Shown piece by piece: positions 1-11,555 of a DNA stretch of 64,000 nucleotides. The position numbers and the translations under genes are program-made. Source of the DNA: Iris pallida (taxonomy: Eukaryota; Streptophyta; Magnoliopsida; Asparagales; Iridaceae). The DNA lies in NCBI GenBank assembly GCA_029216955.1, contig JANAVB010015600.1, forward strand, positions 24,923,510-24,987,509, written 5' to 3'. The notes below the pieces were generated by a model. It did not search any database, was not told where the DNA came from, and saw only the letters and a program-made list of their open reading frames with translations. How positions within the stretch are numbered: position 1 is the first letter of the stretch; each line of letters starts with the position of its first letter.

Positions 1-3000
1 GAATCATAGACTCATCCTCGGGAAGAGATGCACCAAGAACGGCGTCATCTTGCTGAAGTTCAGCGATCTCGGAGACGGGCCCAAAGGAACCTTCGTCACC
101 CCGGGCTGAAGCCTCAGCAACCTGGGAACTTCCAGCCGCCTCCGAGAGAGCGCCCGCATAAAGGACCGCGGCGTACATATCGCTAATTAAGGCAGCAAGG
201 GCTGGATCAACCTCAGGGGCAGCAGATGGTTCAGAAGAGCCTGGTTCGTCAGACGCCTACAAAGAAAAGTGATTAAGTCATATCTTCGAGAGGAAAGAAA
301 ACTACAACAAAGAAATAACTCCGACTTAGTTTTACCTCCGGAACAGCATCGGTACCTTCATCCCTCTCGGTAACAAGTAGTCCACGAGACTTAACGGCAG
401 CTCTCTTCACGGAAAAGGTCGCTCTGCTGTCGGAAGACTCGTGTCTGACTCGTTTACGCGAGGAACCAGACACAGCTGGAGGCTGTTCTTCTCTCACTCT
501 TTCCTCTTGTGTAGAAAGCAATGGGTCTTCCGTCGGTTCATCGGGGGTGGGAAGCGGTTGATCCGCTACTTCTTCGCCCCCACCAAAAAGGGAATCTTCG
601 CTATCATCCTCCTCCTCAGCCGACTCGGAAGGTTCTGATTCAGGGAGAGGAGTCTGGAGCGCTAGTTGCTTTCTAGCCTTAGCCCCCTTGGGCTTCTCCT
701 CTAAACCAGTACCTACGATGAAACTGGTACTCGGATCAAAATTAATAGGAGGCTTGTTCGCCATAACATGATATAAAGCAGCCACGTACAAAATTTCCCT
801 TGGCGTCTTAGCATCGGGGACCGAGAAGCTGGCTCGAGTATGATAAGCATCATAATAATTCCACGCCCTGACGCCATCATGAACGCTGCCTTCAAAGCCC
901 AAACAAGGGTTGGGATGATCTAGAAATAACTGGCTATAACCGAATTGGCGGGAAAACCTACTAGGTAGGTAAGGCTCCAAGTACACGTTATCGCGGTTGC
1001 GATAAACCAAATGAGCGGGACGGATGTTACGTAACCAGGTGAGCATATCTGGAGATAGAAAGTGAGAAGGTCCAATACCGTCAAGGTGCACCTTCCTCAC
1101 GTCCTCATCAGAAAAAGGAGGAACAAACACAAAAAGGTCACACCCATCCACCCTCGCCAGCGCCCTCCGACAAGCTGGCATAGTGTTGTATTCCCAAGAC
1201 CGGCGATGGCATTTGAAGAGGAAAGCATCTTCATCTGTAGCATCTTCCGCTATCCCAGGTCCCAGCAAAGATTTGTAGTGCATCACCAACCACCCCATCA
1301 AATAGTGGAAAGGCAGTTCTACGCGCTCAAAATCCAATGTCTTCTTACGCGCAACAACTTTGGACGAGAATGTTCGAAGACCTCGGTGTATGCTACACAC
1401 CATAGCTGGAAGAAGGGCCAGTCTAACTCCAAATACCAGTTTAACGGCTGGGAGAATAAAGTGGCGACCGATCCTCTCGATAGAACCTGCTCCTCCCGAG
1501 ACGATGCAGTTCCGTAGCCATATCATTAAAAAGCCGGCCAGGAGCGCCTTCTCTGACATCTGTGTGGTCCCGTAGTAAAAGTAGCTAAGAGAGTCAGTTT
1601 GACTCCCGAATATGTCGCTCCTGGACCGCGACTTCTGGACGCCTGACATCAAGTCCTTTACCTCCTCGTGCGTTCTAGGGGTTCGAGGAGTAACTTCGCC
1701 AGAAGGGTCAACTTTGAAAAGATAATTAATCCATGATGTGGTGTGGGGAGCGGTCCCTTCAGAGCTATCGACTGTTTTTATAGCCATCTGGTGACAAGCA
1801 CTATGGTGGCACAGCAACTCCCGATACACCGCGACGAAACCTGGGAGTCGTCGGTTCAAGTCCTCAAACTCCTCATTCGATGGGGTGTACACCTCGAAAG
1901 GCTCATTCCCCCACGGAAGTTTAGAGATAGTATACATCTCGTGAAGAGCAAGCCCCAGCTCCCCTACTGGTGTAAAGAACGTCCCCGTTCGCTGGCTATA
2001 CATCTCCAAGAGCGCCACAAACAGCGGTTTATTAATAGGGAGCCCGTGACAAGTGCCCCGAATGGCATGATAAAGTTCCACCTCACGCAAGAATGTTCCA
2101 TAGGTCTGCAGAACCCAAGTGGTCAACTGGACCCACGTAGAAGTAGGGTTTATCCAGTTCGGCAACGCTATCCTGCCAACGGGATAGGATTTCTTACGAA
2201 CAAGCCGATTCAAGAAGGTATCAGCTTGAGCGAATGAGAAGTTGGGACCGTATACATTCATGAAGGAGCCCGGGGCCAGACCCATCATGTACCGGAGGAC
2301 GGAATCCTTACTTGCATACGCTGACCGCATATTCGGATTGTAATGGATGTTGCCCATCAACATCCCCGACTGAGTAGGAGTTAAGTTGCATACCATCTTC
2401 CTGTTCAACAACACCATGTTGAACCACGACAGAGGATAATGGCGTTCCATAAGAGGAATATGGATTGACTCCCCGTCCAAAGAAAAATCCCAGTTCTCAG
2501 AAATCTCTAATACTCGGGGATTCTTTATGATTAAAGCATCTCCTAAGAGGAAAAGAGGCTTCAGGTATTTTCCATCCAGCTTCCCAGTATTCATCATGGA
2601 ACGAAGGTAATGGAGGGTCTGATTCTCGATGGCGTTCAACCTCTCCGAAGGCTCATCAGCAGGAAATTGATTCAACACATGCTTAATTAGGTCGTCAAGA
2701 CGCACGCCCAAGACGAATTGATTTGAGCCAACCAGAAGTTCCCCCGCAGGATTCACGGGCAGATTCACTGGAGAAAGACAAAAGAAACAAGGTTAGAAGA
2801 TAGTCAAAAATAGAAGCATTGGAAAGATCATTTGAGTCTATGCGGCTCAGGTCGTTAACAGCCTCATGCGGCTCAGCATCAGATAAGTCCATGCGGTTCT
2901 GTGCATCATACGGTTCAGAAACAGACGAGTCCACGCGGTTCTAATTTATCATAGCCTCATGCGGCTCCGAGTTAACCGAGTCCATACAACTCAAATTCAG

Positions 3001-3431
3001 ACGAGTTTATAGATTCATGCGGTTCAGGTTAAGCCCGCCTATGAAGCCAGACTCATACAAGCTGATGCGGCTACAAACAAGCAAGCTTATGCGGTTCAAA
3101 AGCGAGCGACGCTTATGCGGCCCAAAATAAAAACACATATGCGGCTCAGATCGAGTATGACAAGCTCATGCGGCCCCGTGGGGCGAAGTGCTTATGCGGT
3201 CACAACGATGAGCCTCGTACATGCGGCTTGTGTATAAAGTATGCAACGGAGCCATGGCAACAGTTATGGTTTTCAAACGACCCCCTTACCAGCGATAGGC
3301 GGGTGAACATCGGGATGGACGGAGTGCACAGCAGCCGGCGGAGGGGCGACCACATTCGTCGCTGCAGTCGCCGTAGCAGCAACTGCCTTACCCTTCGCGG
3401 CCTTCGATGCAGCAGATTTCTTGGGAGCCAT
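1..3431 (-). CDS. Antisense retrotransposon-borne gene, plant-mobile-domain-like protein (3' end outside window)
   Basis: Three exons fit together on the minus strand: exon 1 3431-3290, exon 2 2767-336, exon 3 256 to beyond base 1. Introns 3289-2768 and 335-257 have GT and AG ends. Exon 1 leaves one base and exon 2 supplies two to complete a Val codon; exon 2 ends in phase 0 and exon 3 stays open to the window edge, which supports the model. Exon 1 starts MAPKKSAASKAAKGKA, a basic, Ala-rich, possibly nuclear-targeting N-terminus. Exon 2 (811 codons counted from the shared codon) contains a segment reading TGTFFTPVGELGLALHEMY, which resembles the aminotransferase-like plant mobile domain (PMD). 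An acidic stretch (AEEEDDSEDS) and a basic RKRVRHESSDSR patch follow. Function is unknown; PMDs occur in MULEs, Ty3 elements and a few domesticated silencing proteins. No stop interrupts exon 2. Confidence 0.65.
2768..3289 (-). other. Intron 1 of the antisense gene, filled with ATGCGGCTC-type motifs
   Basis: The donor is GTAAGG at 3289 and the acceptor follows a pyrimidine-rich run ending CTTTCTCCAG at 2768. About fourteen copies of the degenerate (C/T)ATGCGG(C/T)TC motif lie between 2838 and 3235, all in the plus-strand orientation, that is, antisense to the gene. Confidence 0.7.
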
Positions 3432-3530
3432 TGTCGATTGATGAAGGAAGAAGACGAAGAGCAAAGTCGGCAACAGGGAATTCGAGCAAAGAGATGAGGT
3501 AAAGAAATCCCCAAGAGACTAAAAGACTCA

Positions 3531-3539
3531 TATTTATAG
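3531..3539 (-). promoter_or_regulatory. Probable TATA box of the antisense gene
   Basis: Read on the minus strand this is CTATAAATA, about 100 bp upstream of the exon 1 ATG at 3431. That spacing would give a 5' leader of roughly 70 nt. Further ATGCGGCTC-type motifs lie upstream at about 3717-3765. Confidence 0.6.
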
Positions 3540-3850
3540 GCGATCCATAAAACAAACAGACGCCTCGGATTACGCGCCGCCTTAAAAGATAAAGGCAAAA
3601 CGCTTCGATCAAGGCAAAACCGACCCTTGGGATCCTCTCCCAAAAGGCGGCGTTAATTCAAATCAAGGGCACTTAATGAAGATTTGCACACGTGGTCAGG
3701 ACGCATGGCAAAGAGTCTATGCGGCCAGATGAATCTATGCGGCTGAGACACTTATGCGGCTAGGAAGCTCAAAAAGACAGAACTTCCTATGCAGCATGAA
3801 CGGGGCCATGCTTCTTATTCAAAGTGTTTTAATTTTACAAATTGAAAACT

Positions 3851-3863
3851 TTGAAGGGGGTCC
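3851..3863 (+). promoter_or_regulatory. Polypurine tract next to the 3' LTR
   Basis: TTGAAGGGGG followed by TCC lies immediately before the LTR start TGTAGAAG at 3864. This is the position expected for the plus-strand primer of an LTR retrotransposon. The three-base gap before TG is slightly atypical. Confidence 0.55.
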
Positions 3864-5277
3864 TGTAGAAGCATGGAAAATGTCAGAATAATGGTCCATG
3901 TGGTTCTGGGTAGGAAGCTCATGCGGCTCACACAGGAGCTGCCTTATGCGGTTCGAAGAAGACTCTCGGTCTCATACGGCTCGGGAGTGTATGCGGTTCA
4001 GCAGGAATATGCGGCTTGGTCGACGCCACGTGTCCTCTTGTGATCCTCCCCTATAGCTGGCCATTCGAGTAGTGGCCTCATTTAATGCTCTGACATGACT
4101 CGACGACTGCGACGGCTCTGACATAAATTGTCATAATGGTTCTGCCATAATGACAGACTCTTCGGGAAAAGAAGAAATTCTCTGATCCGCTCTGTCAGAA
4201 ATCCTAGATTGCCACGTGGCAAGTCTCATACGGCTTAAGTAAAGAACAGCTTCATATGGCTCACTGAGAAGTCACTAGCAGAAATCAGCCATATGCGGCC
4301 CACCGAGAGCCCAGTCCCTGCGGCTCAATACAACGCTAGCTTATGCGGCTCGCAGAGACTATGCATATGCGGCTCATTGAGAGTTCGTCCCCTGCGGCCC
4401 GAAGAGACTATGCATATGCGGCTCATTGAGAGTTCGTCCCCTACGGCTCACAGAGACTATGCATATGCGACTCATTGAGAGTTCGTCCCCTGCGGCTCGA
4501 TGAAGCATTTCCCTGCGGCTCCAGTGTTGCCCATCCTATACGGCTCTGGCAGGACCCACAATTAAAACACGTGGCATCGGATCAATCAAAGATTCAACCG
4601 AATCCCAACAAGTATATTTGACATCATCGTCATAATTACTGAGATCAGGGCATATCATTTATCATCAAGCCAATGGGCCACGTGGCGAGCAATCAGACAT
4701 TGGCATAATCAATCACGAGGATTTAAAGCAGTTAACATTAACTGCTCATAAGATTTGGTGCTATCCGCATTAATGGCCTAGATTCATTGTAATCAGGATC
4801 AAGGGTTCAGATAGATTGAAGGAGCGCCGACATTCTAAACAGATGATCATTAGCAAACCCTAATGATCACACCCCACTCTTAAAAATAGCCAGCATCATT
4901 CCCTTGCAAAAACCCCTGACAACAAAAAAATAAAAAAACAAGAGAGAGACAAATATACAGAGAGAGAGCTCCCCCCTTGATAATCACAGAGAGAGAGAGA
5001 GAAGCCAGGAGAGCAACACGAGGAGAGCAAGAAGAGCATTTCTTCGTCAACGCCGAGCAGATCTTCCCCGAGCCAAGACTGCGTACCGATCGTCCAAGGA
5101 GTAAGGCAGAGCGGCCGCCTCTTTCCCGAGCCTCTATCGTCACCCCCCAGAATCAAAAATAAACAATTGTACTTAGACTGCTGTACCTAGGCTTTCGTCC
5201 CTAGGCTTTCTTTGTACAAGCGAGTTTGTATTGTGAGTCTAAGTTCAGTCCTCCGATAATTGTTCTGTTCTTTTACA
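3864..5277 (+). repeat. 3' LTR of the Ty3-type element (about 1.41 kb)
   Basis: The ends are TGTA...TACA, and the sequence changes sharply to CACTA transposase coding sequence at 5278. The U3 part holds ATGCGGCTC-type motifs and a 49-bp tandem repeat. A TATA-like TTAAAAATAG lies near 4880, and an AG-rich leader (GAGAGA runs, 4940-5005) follows it. Only this LTR is in the window. Confidence 0.6.
4352..4505 (+). repeat. 49-bp tandem repeat, about three units, inside the LTR
   Basis: The block ATGCATATGCG followed by GCTCATTGAGAGTTCGTCCC recurs at 4361, 4410 and 4459, exactly 49 bp apart. Each unit includes two copies of the tract-wide CGGCTC motif, so this looks like local amplification of the dispersed motif. 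Confidence 0.85.
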
Positions 5278-7206
5278 ATCAATGGCAAATATCTAATTTA
5301 AGATTTCCTGACGGCTATGTGTCAAATTTGTCGAGATGCATTGATCTCAATGAACGCAAGCTAACGGGAATGAAGAGTCATGACTGCCACGTGTTTATGG
5401 AAAGATTACTGCCCATTGCTTTGAAAGAGTTGTTGCCTTCTGCTGTATGGGTTCCATTGGCCGAACTATCTATATTCTTTAGGGATATTTGTTCAACTAA
5501 GACTGTGCAACACATGGTTGAACTTGAGGAGAAGATTATCTTAACAATTTGCAAGTTGAAGAAAATATTTCCTCCTGGCTTCTTCGACAGCATGGAGCAT
5601 CTACCGATTCATCTAGCATACGAAGCCCGTGTCGGTACATTTGTTCATTATCGATGGATGTACCCATTTGAAAGGTACATAAAAATCGATATAATTTAAG
5701 TTGAATTTCAGTGGGTTTTAAAATTCATTCTTAATTCTCAAGATAATTTGTCTCTCTAGATACCTACACCATCTAAAGAAGAAAGTTGGCAACAAGGCTC
5801 ATATAGAGGCTTCGATATGTGAAGCATATCTTATCGAAGAGGTGTCAAACTTCTGCTCCATTTATTTTGATACTCATGTTAAGATAAATTAAAATAGACC
5901 TCAAAGGAATGACGAGGACGTTGAGGATGGAGGTATATTCAATGTAAGGGGCAAGCCTGTTGGGGCTAGTAAAAAACGGTGGTTGACTGACGACGAGTAT
6001 GATGCCGCTCACCGATATGTCTTGTTAAACTGTGACATACAAGAAGTAAGAGATTTGGAGAAGTAAGTCAGTACACTTGCACTCATTATAATCTCGAATT
6101 TGATGAAGTAAGTGACTACACTTATATATTCTTATTTTCTCTAATGGTATATTTAGAGATGAAGTCAAAATGAGGACATCCGATATTATCGATGAGGGAC
6201 TTCAAAGAGAGGTTGATTGTACATTTCCGTCATGGTTTCGCAAATACGTAAGTAACTGAGATTATAATTGAGGTTGATTTTATATATTCTTATAAAATAC
6301 GTAAGTAACTGAGATTAGAAATATATAATCTAAAACATTTAAATTATAAATATTTATTTACAGGTTTTGTTGCCTGAAACAACACTCACTAATGAGAATG
6401 TTCGTTATCTGGCATTGGGACCGAAGAGGCAAACAAAGACTTGGCCAGGCTATGTCGTTAATGGCTTCAGGTTTCAGGCAACTCAGAATGCTATAAATGT
6501 CGAATTTATCAATGACGGCATCAGTACCAAGGATTCCGGTGATTGTATAAGAGGCACCATCTATGACGACGAACCGGACTTTGACTATTATGGAGTGCTT
6601 CAGGATATTGTAGATTTACAATATACTTGTCCATATGATATGCATATTGTGATGTTCAAATGTGAGTGGTTAGATACGACACCAAATATCGGTTGGAGAA
6701 TCGATAAACAATTTGGATTTGTCGATATAAATCATCGTAGGAGGTATAGAGGGTCCGATACATTTGCGATAGCAAATCAGACTGTTCAAGTCTACTATAC
6801 AAGCTACCCAAGGCGTCGTAGAGATCGATTTAACTGGTGGGCAGTATGCAAGATTAAATCTAGAAATACATTCAATGTTGGAGACCCAGCATACCAACAG
6901 GACCAGATCGAAAAGTCCCAATACTTGGGACAACACTCGGATACAATGGATGTTGAAGATATTGTTGAGGAAAATAGAGGGGAGGAAGAGGTTGATACAC
7001 AAGACTTAGCTGTCAACCAGGGGAGAAAGAGGCGTCTTGTCCCAAATATTGAGGCAGAAGAAGAAGAAGAAGAAGAAGAAGAAGACGAATTTGATGGGGA
7101 TGAGGATACAGATGAAATCGACGATGGAGATAAGGATGAGGATAAGGATGAGGAGGAGGATGATGATGAAGATGAGGCCGAGGATGAGAACGAAGACGAT
7201 GATTAG
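5278..7206 (+). pseudogene. CACTA-1 transposase, C-terminal exons (DUF4218 part and DUF4216)
   Basis: Exons by homology with CACTA-3 and splice signals: 5278-5674, 5760-6062, 6157-6247 and 6364-7206. The first carries FPDGYVSNL and LTGMKSHDCHVFMER, the DUF4218-type region that follows the tnp2 transposase domain. The last carries FKCEWLDTT and NWWAVCKIKSRNTF, the DUF4216 region, then a strongly acidic Glu/Asp tail ending at TAG 7204-7206. A TAA at 5890-5892 interrupts exon 2 where CACTA-3 reads through. The N-terminal and catalytic parts were separated by the Ty3 insertion at 5277/5278. It would normally bind and cut CACTA ends; this copy cannot. Confidence 0.85.
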
Positions 7207-7826
7207 GTTAAATATTGTTGTAAATTAAAAACACTTCCAATTACGTGAATTAATGTTTTTTTCGATCGATTATTTACTTATTGCAGATGGCACTCCTAGT
7301 CTTTTTCGTCGCGGCGGCACTCGTCTCCCTACTGGTGGTATGTATATTTTAGTTTAGAATTTTATATTCATTTACACTTTTATATTGTTAATTATTTTAT
7401 GTGTTCTATTTACATGTCATGATGGCTGGCCGTGGTCGTGGTGCTGGTGGTGGTCGTGGTGCTGGTGCTGGCGGTGGTGGTGGTCGTGGTCGTGGTCGTA
7501 GTGGTGCTGGTGGTCGTGGTCGCATTCAATCTTCCCGAGATGTGACCCCATCCAGCGAGCCCGACCCGGAGAGTACCCCGGGCATAGACGCATCCCACCG
7601 TGGATTGACTACTTTATCGAGGCATGAGTCTGGATCTGCTAGCGGATCCGTTCCGCTATCGAACCCACCAGCAGACCCACCAGCAGATCCACCAGTGGAT
7701 CCCCCAGTTACTGCACAGTAGGCCCCAGAGTACCCCCATACTTGGTTCCATCCGGTTACTGGGGAGTACATACGCGGACCCGCGGATCCTCCGACGGCAC
7801 CAGAGAGGCCGAGTACTACTAAAATA

Positions 7827-8075
7827 TGATCTATTAGCGACGTAAGTTAGCGACGGCATAAAATGCCGTCGCTAACTATGGAATATAGCGACTCCTTTAT
7901 ATAAACATCGCAAAACGTCGCTGACTTGCGACGTTCAGCGACAGGAGTTAAATTACGTCGCTGAATAGCGACGTTCAGCGAAATATTATTAAAATATGTC
8001 GCCATCTATTAAAATTTTACGACGGTTAGCTACGGCCTCTCTTGACGTCGCTAACATTTTTACTTAGGGCACAGC
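7827..8075 (+). repeat. CACTA-2 5' subterminal repeats
   Basis: Repeated TAGCGACG and CGTCGCTAA words lie in both orientations. Such subterminal repeats are the usual binding sites of CACTA-encoded DNA-binding proteins. Confidence 0.8.
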
Positions 8076-8280
8076 GTTTCATTTTTTTCCTCCTCACTCG
8101 AAAATTCCAATTTTCACTCGAGCTCCCCTTCCCTCCCCGACGGTGACTCCCTCCCCCCCGGGGACTCCCTCCCCCTCCGGCGACCCCTACCACTCTGGCG
8201 ACTCCCTCCCCCTCCGGTGACCCCTACCCCCCCGTCGAGCTCCTCTTCCTCGAGCTCAGGTAAACCCTAACCTAATTAAC

Positions 8281-8330
8281 TCCTCTCCCTCCTCCTCCTC
8301 CTCCTCCTCCTCCTCTCCTCCCTCTCCTCC
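8281..8330 (+). repeat. CTC/CTCCT microsatellite
   Basis: Runs of CTC and CTCCT follow a pyrimidine-rich tract (8085-8280), probably the 5' leader region of CACTA-2. The comparable region of CACTA-3 is a GC-rich GGCGACGGCGAGG tract (40030-40250). No gene is visible between 8330 and 10087. Confidence 0.7.
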
Positions 8331-8761
8331 ACCCCGCACACACCCACTGTCTGTACAGTTGTTTGGACACTGACACGACCCTTGGACACATTTGTATGCA
8401 CACAAACACATACGACCCCTCTTGACATGTTTTGGGTTTTATTTAGGTTGTGTGGTTTGGCAGTTGAAATGCAATCTCAGGTTTTCCTGAGATTGAGTTT
8501 GGAATTTCTGAGATACAAGGTTGGGTTTAGTTTGTTGACTGTGAGTTGAGTTGGGGGTTTGAGTTAAATTGAATGTTTAGAAGTTGTTGGTTGTATACTC
8601 AGTTTCCTGAGATATATGTATGTGAAATAGAAATGTGTTGGCTTGGTATATTTAGTTCATATATGTAGAGTAGTGATATATAGCTGAGATTATATATGCA
8701 TGCATTCATGTGGGGTAAGGTTATGATATATAGGGGCTTGCTATATTTGGATTTGAGAGGA

Positions 8762-8762
<1 letters not shown>

Positions 8763-8838
<76 letters not shown>

Positions 8839-8875
8839 TTTTTTTTGAGAGGATATATGTATTTTTATGAGAGGA

Positions 8876-8940
<65 letters not shown>

Positions 8941-8943
8941 TTG

Positions 8944-9034
<91 letters not shown>
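8763..9034 (+). repeat. (TA)n microsatellite, three blocks
   Basis: Long TA runs at about 8766-8834, 8880-8937 and 8947-9034 are separated by short GAGAGGATATATGTA-type spacers. Apparent reading frames here (Ile-Tyr repeats) are artefacts. Confidence 0.95.
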
Positions 9035-9036
<2 letters not shown>

Positions 9037-9375
9037 TATACCCTGATATATCTATACGATTATCTAGAAATGAACCGAATAGGCTAATTGAACTTGTGGA
9101 CTAGAGTTTGACCAAACCCCTAGCTTGTAAGTCTACTACTGAAATCGTCGATACCAATACTCATAGGAATAGTCCGATACCGATTCCCATACCTATATGT
9201 TGTTGCTCAAGCAGTTTATAGCTACAAATGCATAAGTGCAACATGAAAATCTCATCTGTTAAATATGTTACCTAAGAGCATCATTAGTAAGGGCAATTCA
9301 TTACTACAGTGTATAGAGTATCCTAGAAGTGTAGGTATGATTGGTATATCGTATTACATAGAGTGTATAGAGTAT

Positions 9376-9812
9376 CCTTTCGGTCTATAAGAGTTACTTC
9401 ACTCATTTTATCAAGACAAGTAAACTTTTTAAATGTTACGGTATATATACCGTCAACATTTGGTTTTGCCTTGTAGCTACAGGCAGTTGCCTACATTTTG
9501 CCTTATAACTTGGCCTTTGGCCTGTGCTTGAGCAATGTGGACTTCCAGGTTAGGGTGTTATTTCATGATTAGCATTGTTTAGATATTAGTTTCAGTTAAA
9601 GGGTTAGTTTAGATTAGGATATTAGTTTATGTTAGAAGGGATATGAGAGTTAGTAGATGTCAAAGTAGGATATTAATTTATTAGTTAGGATAGATAGTTT
9701 GAGTTATGATACTGCTCAAGCACGGGCCAAAGGGTCGATATTGGATATTAATTTAAAAAGTTTTACCTTTTTTGACAAACTGGATGAAGTAACTCTTGTA
9801 GACCCAAAGGGT
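9376..9812. repeat. Imperfect inverted repeat, MITE-like
   Basis: The left arm contains AAGAGTTACTTCA and, further in, CCTTTGGCCTGTGCTTGAGCA. The right arm contains TGCTCAAGCACGGGCCAAAGG and TGAAGTAACTCTTG, the reverse complements in mirrored order. The arms are diverged and about 180 bp apart. I find no clear TSD. Confidence 0.55.
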
Positions 9813-10087
9813 CGATATTTGACAGTTGGGATGAGTATCAGAATCGGTATCGGATTAGTATCGACCGTATCGGATTAGTATCGGTCTATCGGATATGACA
9901 CTTTGACACAAGATAGTTGTTTTAGTCCCAACACAGTTGTTTTTGTTTCTTCCTTCAAATTCTTTATTTGTAATATGTGGAATGAATGAACAGTTTATGT
10001 TGTGCACCCATATCTAAACTGTCTTAACATTCATTCACTGACTGCAATGTGCATGTATCTATCTTACAGAATTATCCTCAATTGGAT

Positions 10088-11555
10088 ATGGATATGAATT
10101 ATTACTTACGGAATCGTTCGTGGATGTACAACCGTCATCCTGATGACATGTGCGGTTTGCGAGATGAATTCATAGAGGGTGTACAGCAGTTTCTGCAGTT
10201 TGCCAAGGTGTTCCCTCAGTACATGGACGGTACTAAAATTAAGTGTCCCTGTGTAAGATGTCGCAACTTGAAATATCATCCAGAAGTGAAAGTCACGTAT
10301 CATTTATACTCGAAGGGTTTCACGCCGAATTACTATCAGTGGAGCACGCACGGAGAACTTGTGTCTTTAGCATCGGAGTATGAGTCTTATGTGGATGTCC
10401 ACAACAACGCTGCTTACGACGATAGGTTGGTGAACATGATTTTTGATGCAGCGGGGCCTAGTTTCGATCCGGACAATCATGATGCACCTGAGGAGGTACC
10501 GAACATCGATGCTGCATAGTTCATGGAGTTGCTGGAGAATGCAAGGACTCTATTATATCCTGGTTGTGAGGATCATTCACCGTTGGAGGTGGTTATAAGA
10601 TTGTTCAGCATCAAGTTCGATTTTAATATGTCGCAAGATTGCTACAACCATCTTATGGAGTTGCTTATAGAAATATTGCCTGAGGGTGCTAAGTCGCCTA
10701 AAGACTTCTACCGGTCTAAGAGGATGGTGAGATCGTTCTGGATGGGATACGAGAAAATCGATTCTTGTCGCAATGGGTGCATGCTGTACTACAAAGACGA
10801 CAAGGACGCAGATGTGTGCAGATTTTGTGGTGCTAATCGCTATAAGACAACTAGTACATAAAGGTCTACCGGTGCAAGAAGACCGACCGATTCAATGTAC
10901 TACTTCCTTCCAGCCGCCTACAGCTCCATCGCCGGACGACCTCTGGATGACCGCCGTTGGCGGTCTTCAGAAGGGTACGTACTACGGTACGGGATCCTAC
11001 GACGCGTATTTGGCTTCGGAGTCATCCTGGGCCCCCTCTGTCAGTGCGCAGACTCCGGCTTCGCAGGCGTCGTCACGAGCTCAAGATATTCGTCGTCAGA
11101 TCGACGAGCTGCGTCGCGAGTTGCAGCAGCAGATTTTTGATGCGGTCGAGCGACGATCCGACCCTCCGATGATCACCGGACGATTTGATGCGGTCGAGCA
11201 CAGTATACAGGAGCTGATGAGTCTACAGCAGGCTACAGTTGCCAGCTTGTACACGCTCATCGAGTCTACGCAGCGCACAGAGCGTAGACAGGTCGAGCTG
11301 GAGGGATCGCAGAGGACCATGTCTGCCTTACTCACTCAGGTATCGGCTTTGATTGAGGAGAGTACTCAGAGGATGGTGAGTACCCTGGCTGCGCATGGTG
11401 AGCGACTGCGAGAGCTGGAGCAGATACGTCCTTCCGGTCCATCGACGGCGTCGACTCCAGAGGTTGCACTGCCTCCTACTGCCCCTACGGTGCAGCTCAC
11501 CCAGGAGCAGTATGAGTACATTCTATCCCAGATAAGCGGCAGGGGTCCTCAGTGA
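10088..11555 (+). pseudogene. CACTA-2 transposase N-terminus joined to the second-gene C-terminus by a deletion
   Basis: From ATG 10088 it reads MDMNYYLRNRSWMYNRHPDD, the N-terminal transposase-associated domain with its Cys motif CPCVRC, and continues to the CRFCGANRYK zinc-ribbon-like segment near 10845. A TAG at 10517-10519 replaces the CAG (Gln) found in CACTA-3, and a TAA follows RYKTTST. At about 10906-10912 homology jumps from transposase to the last exon of the second gene (LWMTAVGGLQKGTYYGTGSY), which runs open to the stop at 11553-11555. Everything between (tnp2 domain, DUF4218, DUF4216 and most of the second gene) is deleted. The second-gene tail has a coiled-coil-like Leu/Glu/Gln-rich stretch. 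Confidence 0.85.

Larger units (their letters stand above)
2838..4553 (+). repeat. Dispersed (C/T)ATGCGG(C/T)TC motif cluster
   Basis: Roughly forty copies or near-copies lie in plus orientation, at irregular spacing of about 20-60 bp. They occur in intron 1 of the antisense gene (2838-3235), upstream of its promoter (3717-3765) and in the LTR (3915-4545). Variants include ATACGGCTC, ATGCGGTTC, ATGCGGCCC and CCTGCGGCTC. The antisense gene's exons lack them. The tract crosses the LTR boundary, so it is not simply a subrepeat of the LTR. Confidence 0.85.
1..5277 (+). mobile_element. 3' part of a Ty3-type LTR retrotransposon carrying an antisense gene
   Basis: The right end is an LTR (3864-5277) beginning TGTAGAAG and ending CTTTTACA, preceded by a purine-rich tract (GAAGGGGG). 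Left of it lies a large spliced gene on the opposite strand. An antisense extra gene between pol and the 3' LTR is known in the Tat lineage of Ty3 elements (for example Grande and Retand), so I infer that lineage; gag and pol would lie left of the window. The LTR ends directly against CACTA-1 transposase coding sequence, so the element inserted into CACTA-1; the predicted 5-bp TSD is ATCAA (5278-5282), but the left copy is outside the window. A large Mutator-like element is a less likely alternative. Confidence 0.6.

Noticed and set aside
273..2768. An apparent 831-residue single-exon gene starting with GTG at 2768
   Set aside because: The GTG lies at a splice acceptor and the last 20 codons are intron sequence. 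The three-exon model with ATG at 3431 fits splice signals and phases.
7401..7598. Minus-strand Thr-rich frame opposite the Gly-rich second gene of CACTA-1
   Set aside because: It is a shadow of the GGTCGTGGT-type repeat that encodes the Gly/Arg-rich N-terminus.
8833..9087. Reading frames of Ile-Tyr repeats (also 54252-54914)
   Set aside because: They are translations of TA microsatellites.
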